A stretch of DNA of 5,684 bases from Clostridiales bacterium (GTDB lineage Bacteria > Bacillota_A > Clostridia > Peptostreptococcales > Anaerovoracaceae). The notes beneath the pieces are model-generated. The model did no database searches. It was not told the origin of the DNA and was given only the letters and a program-made list of their open reading frames with translations. The stretch covers positions 1 to 5,684 of the forward strand of contig SVCR01000124.1 of assembly GCA_015058265.1 (NCBI GenBank), read 5' to 3'. Position numbers and translations under genes: made by a program. Positions 1 through 5,684 of this stretch are shown here, piece by piece. Every line of letters starts with the position of its first letter. The first letter of the stretch is position 1.

Positions 1-344
1 AGATTATCGAGCAGGTATCCGTTGTCGCCCCATCTCTCTTTAAGAGTGCCCAGAGCTTCATCTTTAGTGATGTAGATGACACGCTCTACGCCATCCAGCT
101 GTTCGAGGTTTTCCTCGACCTTCTGGACTGTAGCTGCTTTGGCATTAGTCTTGAGATATATCTGCAGTACGTTGTAGTCCTTTTCGATAGTTGCGGCAAA
201 AAGGCTCACATTGATAAAAGCTACGAAGAACAGACCCAGTATCAGCATCATCGCTGTGATAGCGACCGTCGAGGTGAAATACATTCCCTTGTTGCGACCC
301 ATCTGTGACAAGGCCTGCTTGATGTTATAAAAAGGCCTAATCAT
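1..344 (-). CDS. ftsX: Cell-division protein FtsX, N-terminal part (3' end outside window)
   Basis: FtsX is the membrane subunit of the FtsEX complex, which passes ATP-driven conformational change across the membrane to peptidoglycan hydrolases during division or elongation. The first 114 codons are present. They show a short basic cytoplasmic start (MIRPFYNIKQAL, then a GRNKG turn), a first transmembrane helix at about residues 25-50 (rich in A, I, L, F, ending in FINVSLFAA), and the start of the extracellular loop. That loop contains the family-like pattern LDGVERVIYITKDEAL (about residues 84-99) and LKERWGDNGYLL. The ATG at 344-342 lies inside the end of ftsE: ATGATTAG holds both the ftsX start and the ftsE TAG stop, an 8-bp overlap. 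A GGAGAGGAG ribosome-binding site sits 7 bases upstream, within the ftsE coding sequence, so translation is probably coupled. The later membrane segments lie beyond base 1. Identification is firm from the pairing with ftsE and the N-terminal pattern. Confidence 0.95.
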   Translation of the reverse strand, partial: MIRPFYNIKQALSQMGRNKGMYFTSTVAITAMMLILGLFFVAFINVSLFAATIEKDYNVLQIYLKTNAKAATVQKVEENLEQLDGVERVIYITKDEALGTLKERWGDNGYLLDN

Positions 345-1287
345 AGTTGTTCTCCTCTCCGTCAAGATATTCAGACAGCATTTCGTCCATGCTGTCCTGA
401 TCCACTATAGGACCCGGTTGATAATAAGTGGCCCTCTTCCTATCAGAATCAGCGCCTGCCGGCTCCATGTACATGGTCGCTCTCTGCTTATTAGCATTGG
501 CATTGGCCGCCTCCATATAGATGGTCTTTCTCTGCTTCATGGTAAGGTTAGTGGAGTTGTCCCCAAGAGCAGCTTCAAGTTCATTGATGTAATCCGGACC
601 CATGTACTGTGTCTTGAATCCGTACTGACCTCTCTCATCACGCGTGATCTCGCCCTTGTCAATGGCAACGACACGCTTGTTCATCTTATCTACGATGTCC
701 TTGGCATGTGTGACCATTAGGATGGTCGTGCCTCTGGCGTTGATCTCCTCAAGAAGCGCCATGATGTCCATTGCTGTTACCGGGTCGAGGTTTCCTGTCG
801 GCTCATCGCATATGAGCACTCTCGGCTGATTGACCAGAGCTCTCGCGATACCTACTCTCTGCTGTTCTCCGGCGGACAGTTCGGAAGGATATCTGTTCGC
901 TTTGTCCTTGATGTCCACAAGATCCAGAACATAAGGAACTCTCTCCTTTATCTCTCTCCTTCTCTTATGAACGACCTCCATAGCGAAGGCGACATTCTCA
1001 TATACAGTCTTCTTCTCCAGCAGTCTGAAATCCTGGAATACCATTCCGACCTTCTGCCGGATGGCCGGTATCTCTCTCCTGCCGATGCGTGTTATGTCTC
1101 TTCCGGCGAGTTTGATAGTTCCGCTGTCAGGATTGATCTCCTTCAGGATCAGTCTTATAAAAGTGGTCTTACCCGCTCCGCTGGGACCTACAAGGAAGAC
1201 AAAGTCCCCATCGTAGATATGTACGGAAGCATTCTTCAGTCCGATATTGTTTCCGTATCTCTTCGTTACATTCTTGAATTCGATCAT
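337..1287 (-). CDS. ftsE: Cell-division ATP-binding protein FtsE with repeat-bearing C-terminal extension
   Basis: FtsE is the cytoplasmic ATPase that drives FtsX. ABC landmarks are in order: Walker A GPSGAGKT (residues 34-41), Q-loop VFQDF (Q85), signature LSAGEQQR (137-144, where most relatives have LSGGEQQR), Walker B VLICDEP (157-163), D-loop NLDP, and H-loop MVTHAKD (H194). The ATPase domain ends at about residue 225. FtsE is usually about 220-230 residues, but this protein has 316. The extra tail holds three consecutive 16-residue units (251-298) and ends in an acidic stretch (DEMLSEYLDGEENNYD). The ATG at 1287-1285 has AGGAGG 12 bases upstream, a slightly long spacing; the start matches the usual FtsE N-terminus (MIEFKNVTKRYG). 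The gene follows its own promoter region after the transketolase terminator and overlaps ftsX. Function of the ATPase part is firm. The tail's role is unknown; a partner-docking or regulatory segment is a guess. Confidence 0.97.
   Translation of the reverse strand: MIEFKNVTKRYGNNIGLKNASVHIYDGDFVFLVGPSGAGKTTFIRLILKEINPDSGTIKLAGRDITRIGRREIPAIRQKVGMVFQDFRLLEKKTVYENVAFAMEVVHKRRREIKERVPYVLDLVDIKDKANRYPSELSAGEQQRVGIARALVNQPRVLICDEPTGNLDPVTAMDIMALLEEINARGTTILMVTHAKDIVDKMNKRVVAIDKGEITRDERGQYGFKTQYMGPDYINELEAALGDNSTNLTMKQRKTIYMEAANANANKQRATMYMEPAGADSDRKRATYYQPGPIVDQDSMDEMLSEYLDGEENNYD
394..537 (-). repeat. Three tandem 48-bp (16-codon) repeats inside the ftsE tail
   Basis: Unit 1 is 537-490 (KQRKTIYMEAANANAN), unit 2 is 489-442 (KQRATMYMEPAGADSD), and unit 3 is 441-394 (RKRATYYQPGPIVDQD). 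Each begins with two to three basic residues, has T-x-Y near the middle, and turns into a small/acidic half. Units 1 and 2 match at 35 of 48 bases by hand count. Unit 3 is more diverged. A related TQYMGP occurs once more upstream at residues 226-231, just after the ATPase domain, so the array may derive from an older fourth copy. The repeats are in frame and preserve the downstream tail. Confidence 0.85.
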
Positions 1288-1299
1288 TGTGGTATAAAA

Positions 1300-1305
1300 C
1301 CTCCT
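1300..1305 (-). promoter_or_regulatory. Ribosome-binding site of ftsE
   Basis: The minus strand reads AGGAGG here, a perfect Shine-Dalgarno core, with 12 bases to the ATG of ftsE. This is longer than the usual 6-9, but no nearer in-frame start exists and the protein begins exactly where FtsE proteins normally do. Confidence 0.8.
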
Positions 1306-1325
1306 ATATATACCAATACATCGTG

Positions 1326-1354
1326 ATTATACAATACCCGCTGAATCAAAAAGC
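1326..1354 (-). promoter_or_regulatory. Probable promoter for ftsEX (TATAAT box)
   Basis: The minus strand carries a perfect TATAAT at 1331-1326, about 40 bases upstream of the ftsE start and downstream of the transketolase terminator, where a new promoter is needed. The -35 region is weak: 17 bases upstream lies GCTTTT (1354-1349), poor against TTGACA. A TTGATT lies only 12 bases upstream of TATAAT, too close for a standard sigma-A promoter. The -10 call is good; the -35 is uncertain. Confidence 0.55.
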
Positions 1355-1362
1355 TGTAGCTT
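1351..1362. repeat. 12-bp palindrome AAGCT-GT-AGCTT at the expected -35 position
   Basis: Two 5-base arms with a 2-base centre form an inverted repeat. It overlaps the expected -35 position of the ftsEX promoter and sits 22 bases from the terminator hairpin. It could be an operator half-site pair, but arms this short arise by chance. No regulator is identifiable. Confidence 0.3.
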
Positions 1363-1377
1363 AACGAACTTTCAGCA

Positions 1378-1404
1378 TAACAAAACGCCCGCCGGAGCGG
1401 GCGT
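1378..1404 (-). terminator. Rho-independent terminator after the transketolase genes
   Basis: A perfect 8-bp stem (ACGCCCGC at 1385-1392 pairing with GCGGGCGT at 1397-1404) closes a 4-base loop. On the minus strand it is followed by TTTTGTT. It begins 46 bases after the stop codon of the transketolase C-terminal gene and ends the ligA-mgtE-transketolase run. On the plus strand the bases after the stem are not T-rich at once, so it is mainly a minus-strand terminator. Confidence 0.9.
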
Positions 1405-1450
1405 AAGTGTTGTTTTCAAAGGGTTCTGCAGGAACGAGCGATGCCGTCTG

Positions 1451-2392
1451 TTATCTGCCTGTGATCTTCTTCACTGCGCTGACTATATCATCTGCAGTCA
1501 TTCCGTATTTCTTGAGAAGTTCGGCAGGAGTTCCTGATTCACCGAATACATCATGCTGGCCTACCATAATCATCCTGCAAGGGCACTTCTGTGCGGTTAC
1601 CTCAGCGACCGCGCTTCCGAGTCCGCCAATGACAGAATGTTCCTCGGCAGTAACTATGCATCCGCACTCTTCGGCTGCGCTGATAACAGCCTCCTCATCA
1701 ATAGGCTTGATAGTGTGCATATCGATGACTCTCACTTCGATGCCCTCTGCTGCCAGCTTCTCTGCTGCTTCTACTGCTGCAGCGACCATGATGCCGTTTG
1801 CTATGACAGCAGCATCGCGGCCGTCTCTTATGATACCGGCTTTTCCGACATGGAACTCAGTTCCTTCATCGTAAACGACCGGAACTCCGGATCTGCCGAG
1901 TCTTACATATGCCGGGCCGTTCTCTTCGAACAGCTCCTTCAGAAGCGCTCTGGCACTGACATCATCAGCCGGGCTGACGACCTTCATTCCCGGGATGACT
2001 CTCATCAGAGCTATATCCTCGAATGTCTGGTGTGATGCACCATCCTCTCCGACAGTTATACCGCCGTGTGTAGCGCAGATCTTGACGTTTGCGCCTGTAT
2101 AAGCGATGGAGTTTCTTATTATTTCATATGCTCTGCCCGAAGCAAACATAGCAAAAGTGCTGGCTGCTACTACGTGACCGGAGAGAGCGATACCTGCTGC
2201 CTGAGCATACATATCCTGTTCGGAGATGCCTGCCTCGATGAATCTTTCAGGGAACGCTTTCTCGAAATAGTCTGTCTTGTTGGAGCCTGAAAGGTCAGCG
2301 CTCATTACGATGAGATCTTTTCTCTCTTTGCCGAGTTCCTCAAGGAATCTTCCGTAGGATTCTCTTGTAGCAATTTTCTTCACATCAGCCAT
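1451..2392 (-). CDS. Transketolase, C-terminal (pyrimidine-binding and C-terminal domain) subunit
   Basis: This is the second half of a split transketolase, 313 residues. With the N-terminal subunit it should transfer two-carbon ketol units between pentose and triose/hexose phosphates in the non-oxidative pentose phosphate pathway, in the cytoplasm. The pyrimidine-binding domain (about 1-175) contains GISEQDM (55-61), whose Glu58 fits the residue that activates the thiamine diphosphate aminopyrimidine ring. It also has THGGITVGEDGASHQ (108-122) and a substrate-phosphate-binding type YVRLGR. The C-terminal domain (about 185-313) shows VIDMHTIKPID, AEEHSVIGGLGS and FGESGTPAELL, as in transketolase and DXP-synthase relatives. 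The ATG at 2392-2390 shares one base with the upstream TAA (TAATG), and GGAGGT lies 8 bases upstream, giving coupled equimolar synthesis. Split forms are normal in many Firmicutes and archaea, so this is not a broken gene. The exact substrate range cannot be read from sequence. Confidence 0.95.
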   Translation of the reverse strand: MADVKKIATRESYGRFLEELGKERKDLIVMSADLSGSNKTDYFEKAFPERFIEAGISEQDMYAQAAGIALSGHVVAASTFAMFASGRAYEIIRNSIAYTGANVKICATHGGITVGEDGASHQTFEDIALMRVIPGMKVVSPADDVSARALLKELFEENGPAYVRLGRSGVPVVYDEGTEFHVGKAGIIRDGRDAAVIANGIMVAAAVEAAEKLAAEGIEVRVIDMHTIKPIDEEAVISAAEECGCIVTAEEHSVIGGLGSAVAEVTAQKCPCRMIMVGQHDVFGESGTPAELLKKYGMTADDIVSAVKKITGR

Positions 2393-3213
2393 TACATCTC
2401 ACCTCCAAGTTCTCTGACAGCTTTTTCGAGTTGTTCATCATTCGGCGCTTTGCCGTGCCAGCCTGCCTGATTCTCCATGAAAGAAACACCGCGGCCCTTT
2501 ATCGTCTTGGCAACGATGCACACCGGCTTATCTTTGACCTCTTTAGCTTTGTCGAAAGTATCGAGGAGTGCCTGCATGTTGTGTCCGTCGACCATGAATG
2601 TTTCCCATCCGAAGGCTGCAAACTTGTAGTCGATCGGAGCGACTTTCTTGACATCATCAACTACACCATCGATCTGGAGATTGTTCCAGTCCACGACTGC
2701 GATCAGATTGTTGAGTTTGTGCTTGGCGGCTGACAGCGCGGCTTCCCAGATGATCCCCTCCTGGAGTTCGCCGTCGCCGGTGATCACGTAAGTCTTGCGG
2801 TCTTTGCCGTCGATCTTATCAGCGATCGCCATTCCTACAGCTGCGGAAAATCCCTGCCCCAATGAACCTGTTGACATTTCTATGCCCGGCAGCTTGTGCA
2901 TGCTCGGATGTCCCTGAAGTCTGGATCCTATCTTACGCAGAGTCAGCATCTCTTCAGGGTCAAAGTAGCCCCTGTGAGCCAATGTTGAATACAGAGCAGG
3001 AGCGGCATGTCCCTTAGAGAGAACGAGTCTGTCGCGATCTGCCTTGTCCGGATCAGCCGGATCTACATTCATCACATTGAAATAAAGAGAAACCAGTATA
3101 TCCGTTACAGACAGCGATCCGCCCGGATGTCCCGCTTTGGCAGCATGTATGCCCTTAAGAGCATCTATTCTGACGCTGCGGGCGATTTCATTCAGTTCCT
3201 GTACAGTTTTCAA
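2392..3213 (-). CDS. Transketolase, N-terminal (thiamine diphosphate/Mg2+-binding) subunit
   Basis: First half of a split transketolase, 273 residues. It supplies the pyrophosphate-binding domain for thiamine diphosphate and Mg2+. Visible motifs are AGHPGGS (27-33, active-site His), SKGHA (67-71, His69), GHPS (101-104), and the thiamine diphosphate motif starting GDGELQEG (146-153) and closing at the NN of DWNNLQIDG (177-178). GWHGKAP (251-257) supplies a late conserved His. The start is TTG at 3213-3211: GGAGG lies 7 bases upstream (3225-3221), no nearby ATG is in frame, and the first residues (MKTVQELNEIARSVRIDALK) match the family start. It lies 51 bp after mgtE with no terminator between and overlaps the C-terminal subunit gene by one base. 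A dedicated DXP synthase is excluded because that enzyme is a single chain of about 600 residues; a sugar-specific paralogue of transketolase remains possible. Confidence 0.95.
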   Translation of the reverse strand: MKTVQELNEIARSVRIDALKGIHAAKAGHPGGSLSVTDILVSLYFNVMNVDPADPDKADRDRLVLSKGHAAPALYSTLAHRGYFDPEEMLTLRKIGSRLQGHPSMHKLPGIEMSTGSLGQGFSAAVGMAIADKIDGKDRKTYVITGDGELQEGIIWEAALSAAKHKLNNLIAVVDWNNLQIDGVVDDVKKVAPIDYKFAAFGWETFMVDGHNMQALLDTFDKAKEVKDKPVCIVAKTIKGRGVSFMENQAGWHGKAPNDEQLEKAVRELGGEM

Positions 3214-3225
3214 AAGAATTCCTCC
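3211..3225 (-). promoter_or_regulatory. Ribosome-binding site and TTG start of the transketolase N-terminal gene
   Basis: The minus strand reads GGAGG, then AATTCTT (7 bases), then TTG AAA ACT. The strong Shine-Dalgarno core at ideal spacing decides for this non-ATG start. The first in-frame ATG codons lie tens of codons further in and would remove the active-site AGHPGG region. Confidence 0.8.
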
Positions 3226-3264
3226 GTTAATTAAAATAATGTGTAAAGAAATGGCGTTTTATCT

Positions 3265-4662
3265 TCATATGTGCAGGAAGAGTCCTGCCATAATAAAGTA
3301 TGTGCAAAGCGATATCATATCGGTTATCGAAGCCATCATCGGTCCCGCCATCAGGGCCGGGTCGATGCCGATACGCTTTGCCAGCATAGGCAGCATAGCG
3401 CCTATGATCTTGGCGATTATTACAATGAGGATCATCGAACAGCACACCGTTAATGCTACCAGCGGAGGGTTGTGATCCAGATACACTATCCTGAAGAAAT
3501 TAAGGATGCTGAGGCAGACTCCGACTATGCTGGCTACCCGGATCTCTTTCCATATTACTTTGAGAAAGTCTCCGAGTTCTATGTCGCCGGTCGCCATTCC
3601 TCTGATGACCAGAGTAGAAGACTGCGAGCCTGAGTTACCGCCTGTTCCCATCAGCATAGGCATGTATATTACCAGCGATATTACAGCTGACAGAGCATCC
3701 TGGAATATCTGCAGTATACCGCCGGTGATGAAGTACGAGCACATAAGCAGGAAGAGCCACGGAAGTCTGGCTTTGACATGCTGGAAGACAGACATATCAA
3801 GGTACTCCTTGTCTGTGGTGTCGATGACACCGCCCATCCTCTCGATATCCTCTGTAGTCTCCTCCTCGATTACGTCGAGGATATCGTCTACAGTAACGAT
3901 ACCGACAAGTCTGAACTCATTATCTACGACCGGTATGGCCAGATAGCCGTAACGGGTGAACAGATCCGATACTTCCTCCTGGTCATCATCTACATGAGCG
4001 ACCAGAGGATCCTCATGCATCAGATCTCCTACGATCGCATTATCAGGAGATATGACCAGAGTCCTGAGTGAAATAACGCCTATGAGCTTCCTGCCTCTGT
4101 CGAGGACGTAGCATGTATATATCGTCTCTGAATCCAGTCCTACATCCTTGATATGATCCAGGGCTTCACGTACTGTCGAATTCCTGCTGAGGTTGATATA
4201 CTCCGGCGTCATCAGTGAGCCGGCGCTGTCTTCCTTATACTTAAGGAAAGTATTGATCAGCTTACGCTCGCTCTTAGGAGTCTTATCGAGGATCTTATCG
4301 ACTACGTTAGCCGGGAGTTCCTCCAGAACGTCGATCATATCATCGAAGTCGAGTTCATCGAGTATGTACTTGATCTCGGGATCGGTGATTATGTTGACGA
4401 TATCGACCCTGTCATCGACGTCAAGCTCCGCAAATACATCAACGCTGACATCTTTAGGCAGAGCCCTGAACAGCACTACCATTCTCTGGAGGTCGAACTT
4501 TCGTCGGATGTCTACCAGCATTTCAGCGATTTCAACTTCGTCATGCTTAAGCAGCTCATCCCGGCATCGGAAATACTTCTTCTCTTCCAGCATCTCATAG
4601 ATCTTTTCGATCGACTCATCATAAGCCTGATCCATATCTATAACATTGTTGGTGTTTTCCAT
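3265..4662 (-). CDS. mgtE: MgtE-family magnesium transporter/channel
   Basis: MgtE is a homodimeric Mg2+ channel of the cytoplasmic membrane, gated by cytosolic Mg2+ that binds its acidic N-terminal and CBS domains. At 465 residues this is of normal length. Domains in order: helical MgtE N-domain (about 38-140, with DELDFDDMIDVLEELP at 102-117), the EDSAGSLMTPEY linker motif (144-155), and CBS1 (about 155-203). CBS2 follows at about 212-266 (YGYLAIPVVDNEFRLVGIVT), then the connecting plug helix and five hydrophobic segments starting at PWLFLLM (301-307). The pore motifs are GGNSGSQ (341-347) and GIDPALMAGP through ITDM (432-449). D448 fits the conserved Asp of the selectivity site. The ATG at 4662-4660 has AAAGGAGG 8 bases upstream. 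It lies 75 bp after ligA and 51 bp before transketolase, probably cotranscribed. No M-box riboswitch is visible upstream. Some MgtE relatives also carry Co2+, so Mg2+ is the likely but not the only possible ion. Confidence 0.96.
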   Translation of the reverse strand: MENTNNVIDMDQAYDESIEKIYEMLEEKKYFRCRDELLKHDEVEIAEMLVDIRRKFDLQRMVVLFRALPKDVSVDVFAELDVDDRVDIVNIITDPEIKYILDELDFDDMIDVLEELPANVVDKILDKTPKSERKLINTFLKYKEDSAGSLMTPEYINLSRNSTVREALDHIKDVGLDSETIYTCYVLDRGRKLIGVISLRTLVISPDNAIVGDLMHEDPLVAHVDDDQEEVSDLFTRYGYLAIPVVDNEFRLVGIVTVDDILDVIEEETTEDIERMGGVIDTTDKEYLDMSVFQHVKARLPWLFLLMCSYFITGGILQIFQDALSAVISLVIYMPMLMGTGGNSGSQSSTLVIRGMATGDIELGDFLKVIWKEIRVASIVGVCLSILNFFRIVYLDHNPPLVALTVCCSMILIVIIAKIIGAMLPMLAKRIGIDPALMAGPMMASITDMISLCTYFIMAGLFLHI

Positions 4663-4737
4663 GGCTCGATCCTCCTTTCTGCGTTCAGCTGTGCAATATC
4701 ATTCGCGGATCATGTGAAGCACTATGCTCCGGTCACA

Positions 4738-5684
4738 TCAATGGCCAAGCATCTTTCTCACTTCATCCTCAGTTATTATAGCGACTCCCAGTTCTCTCGC
4801 GGTCCTGTTCTTGGTTGAACCGGAACCGGGATCATTTGTTATAAGGTAATCAGTCTTGGATGATACCGAGCCTGCGACTTTGCCGCCCTCAGCCTCTATC
4901 TCCGACTTGAGCTCTTTGCGGTTTCCGTAATGCTCCAGGCTCCCTGTTATTACGAATACTTTATTCTCAAGACTGGTTCCTGCCTCTTCGTAGCTCTCAT
5001 CGATATCCAGTTCCTTAAGGAGATCGTCCAGTCTCTCGCGATTCTCTGCGTCAGCAAAATAGCTGACATAATCGCGCGACATCACATCTCCGACTCCGTC
5101 TATCATGAGGAGGCTCTCTTCATCCAGCGCTTCGATATCCTTCCAGCGGTTGCGGCATGCCCCCGCTATAAGGTTGGAATTCGCAACGCCAATACCCGGG
5201 ATACCGAGTCCGTACAGAAGTCTCGCAGGTGTCGTATGCGATGCTCTCTCCGCTGAAGCTGTCAGATTCTCGAAGGATCTCTTGCCAAAGCCTTCGAGTC
5301 CGATGATCTCATCCCTGTGCTCCTCCATTCTGAACAGGTCCGCGAAGCTCTTGACAGCTCCGATCCCTATCAGCTTGAGAAGTCCCGACTCCGACAGGCC
5401 CTCAATGTTCATCGCATCTCTTGATACGAAATGGATTATTCCTCTAAGTTTTTGAGCAGGACAATTAGAATTAACACATTTTACAGCTGCTTGGCTATCT
5501 TTTCTTTCTACTTTAGCCCCACAAACAGGACATCTTTTAGGCATGGTAAATATTTTTTCTCCACCTACTCTTTCATTTGGCAAAGAGCAAATAACCTCAG
5601 GTATAACTTCACCTGCTTTTTGTATTAGAACTTTATCTCCTATTTTTATATTTTTTTTTTTAATATAATCTTCATTATGAAGTG
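4738..5684 (-). CDS. ligA: NAD+-dependent DNA ligase LigA, C-terminal part (5' end outside window)
   Basis: LigA seals nicks in DNA using NAD+. Visible are 314 codons covering the end of the OB fold, the zinc finger, the helix-hairpin-helix (HhH) domain and BRCT; the adenylation domain lies beyond 5684. The frame stays open to the edge and begins LHNEDYIKKK, a typical OB-fold segment, followed by IQKAGEVIPEV. Numbering from the first whole codon, the zinc ligands are C51, C54, C69 and C74 (CPVC...CVNSNC). HhH-type turns follow: NIEGLSESG, GLEGFGKRS, GLGIPGIG and IDGVGDV. The BRCT domain is the last 80 or so residues (NKVFVITGSL, ending RKMLGH). The stop is TGA at 4740-4738. TTG at 5583-5581 is an internal Leu codon, not the start. 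Oddity: the 5' part (about 5430-5684) is far richer in A+T than the rest, as if from another lineage. The fold is uninterrupted, so the protein should be functional if the join is real. Confidence 0.96.
   Translation of the reverse strand, partial: LHNEDYIKKKNIKIGDKVLIQKAGEVIPEVICSLPNERVGGEKIFTMPKRCPVCGAKVERKDSQAAVKCVNSNCPAQKLRGIIHFVSRDAMNIEGLSESGLLKLIGIGAVKSFADLFRMEEHRDEIIGLEGFGKRSFENLTASAERASHTTPARLLYGLGIPGIGVANSNLIAGACRNRWKDIEALDEESLLMIDGVGDVMSRDYVSYFADAENRERLDDLLKELDIDESYEEAGTSLENKVFVITGSLEHYGNRKELKSEIEAEGGKVAGSVSSKTDYLITNDPGSGSTKNRTARELGVAIITEDEVRKMLGH
5425..5684. other. Low-GC block within ligA, foreign to the rest of the window
   Basis: By hand count 5461-5684 has 68 G/C in 224 bases (about 30%), and 5641-5684 only 5 in 44. 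The lines at 5281-5400 have 53-60%. In ligA codons 1-84 (5682-5431) only 8 of 84 end in G or C; in the 54 codons from 5418 downward 38 of 54 do. The change takes place over roughly ten codons in the conserved motif HFVSRDAMNIEGL (5433-5395). No inverted repeat, duplication or recombinase gene marks the edge. Confidence 0.85.
5651..5661. repeat. 11-base A/T homopolymer within ligA coding sequence
   Basis: Eleven consecutive T on the plus strand (A on the coding strand) encode the Lys-Lys-Lys part of YIKKKNIKIGD. The frame is correct on both sides at this length. A run this long in a coding region is prone to slippage in replication, transcription or sequencing. Confidence 0.9.

Noticed and set aside
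1423..1435. Small hairpin GTTC-TGCAG-GAAC after the transketolase stop
   Set aside because: Only four base pairs and no T-tract; the strong terminator follows at 1404-1378.
1407..1874. Open frame of 155 codons on the plus strand
   Set aside because: It lies antisense to the well-supported transketolase C-terminal gene, is low in complexity (Ser/Ala/Thr-rich), has no ribosome-binding site that I can see and resembles no family I know.
2385..2400. Transketolase in two pieces as a frameshifted or broken single gene
   Set aside because: The TAATG junction, a separate GGAGGT site at the right distance and intact domain ends on both sides match the known natural two-subunit form.
3227..3445. Minus-strand frame of 72 codons over the end of mgtE
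   Set aside because: It overlaps the pore-forming end of mgtE in another frame, and its composition (many His, Arg, Tyr) is that of an out-of-frame reading. The mgtE frame is fully conserved there.
4663..4737. M-box Mg2+ riboswitch before mgtE
   Set aside because: The gap is only 75 bp, shorter than an M-box with its expression platform, and I see no strong hairpin or T-tract in it.
5581..5583. TTG as start of a short LigA-like protein
   Set aside because: The frame continues upstream to the window edge with clear LigA OB-fold sequence (IQKAGEVIPEV), so this is an internal leucine codon.
5395..5684. Mobile element insertion as cause of the AT-rich block
   Set aside because: No inverted or direct repeats, recombinase or frame break occur; the block codes for the expected LigA residues, so replacement or a join fits better than insertion.

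Overview
The window shows a compact, chromosomal housekeeping region of a low-to-mid GC Gram-positive anaerobe, most likely a member of the Clostridia. The basis is strong AGGAGG-type ribosome-binding sites, a transketolase split into two subunits, and the combination of ligA, mgtE and ftsEX. The assignment to class is inference; no rRNA or other marker is present. All genes read on the minus strand, so transcription runs from high to low coordinates. The order is ligA (3' part, entering at 5684), mgtE, transketolase N-terminal subunit, transketolase C-terminal subunit, a rho-independent terminator, a promoter region, ftsE, and ftsX (5' part, leaving at 1).

Upper block (5684 to 1378): ligA, mgtE and the two transketolase genes are spaced 75 bp, 51 bp and -1 bp apart. 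No terminator is visible between them, and one strong hairpin with a T-tract follows the last gene. This looks like one transcription unit joining DNA ligation, magnesium uptake and the non-oxidative pentose phosphate pathway. The proteins share a need for Mg2+ (ligase and thiamine-diphosphate enzyme), but a functional reason for the grouping is speculative.

Lower block (1377 to 1): a 163-bp gap holds the terminator, a small palindrome and a TATAAT box. Then come ftsE and ftsX, overlapping by 8 bp. They encode the cell-division ABC-type complex that controls peptidoglycan hydrolases. FtsE carries an unusual C-terminal extension of about 90 residues built on three 16-residue repeats.

The most striking signal is inside ligA. 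From about 5415-5440 to the window end, base composition drops sharply (about 30% GC by hand count over 5461-5684, against 53-60% just beyond the boundary), and codon third positions go from mostly G/C to almost all A/T. The reading frame and LigA domain order are intact across the boundary. The gene therefore looks like a mosaic of two lineages joined in a conserved motif, either by homologous recombination or by an assembly join. No clearly new defence system, mobile element, CRISPR array or RNA gene was seen.
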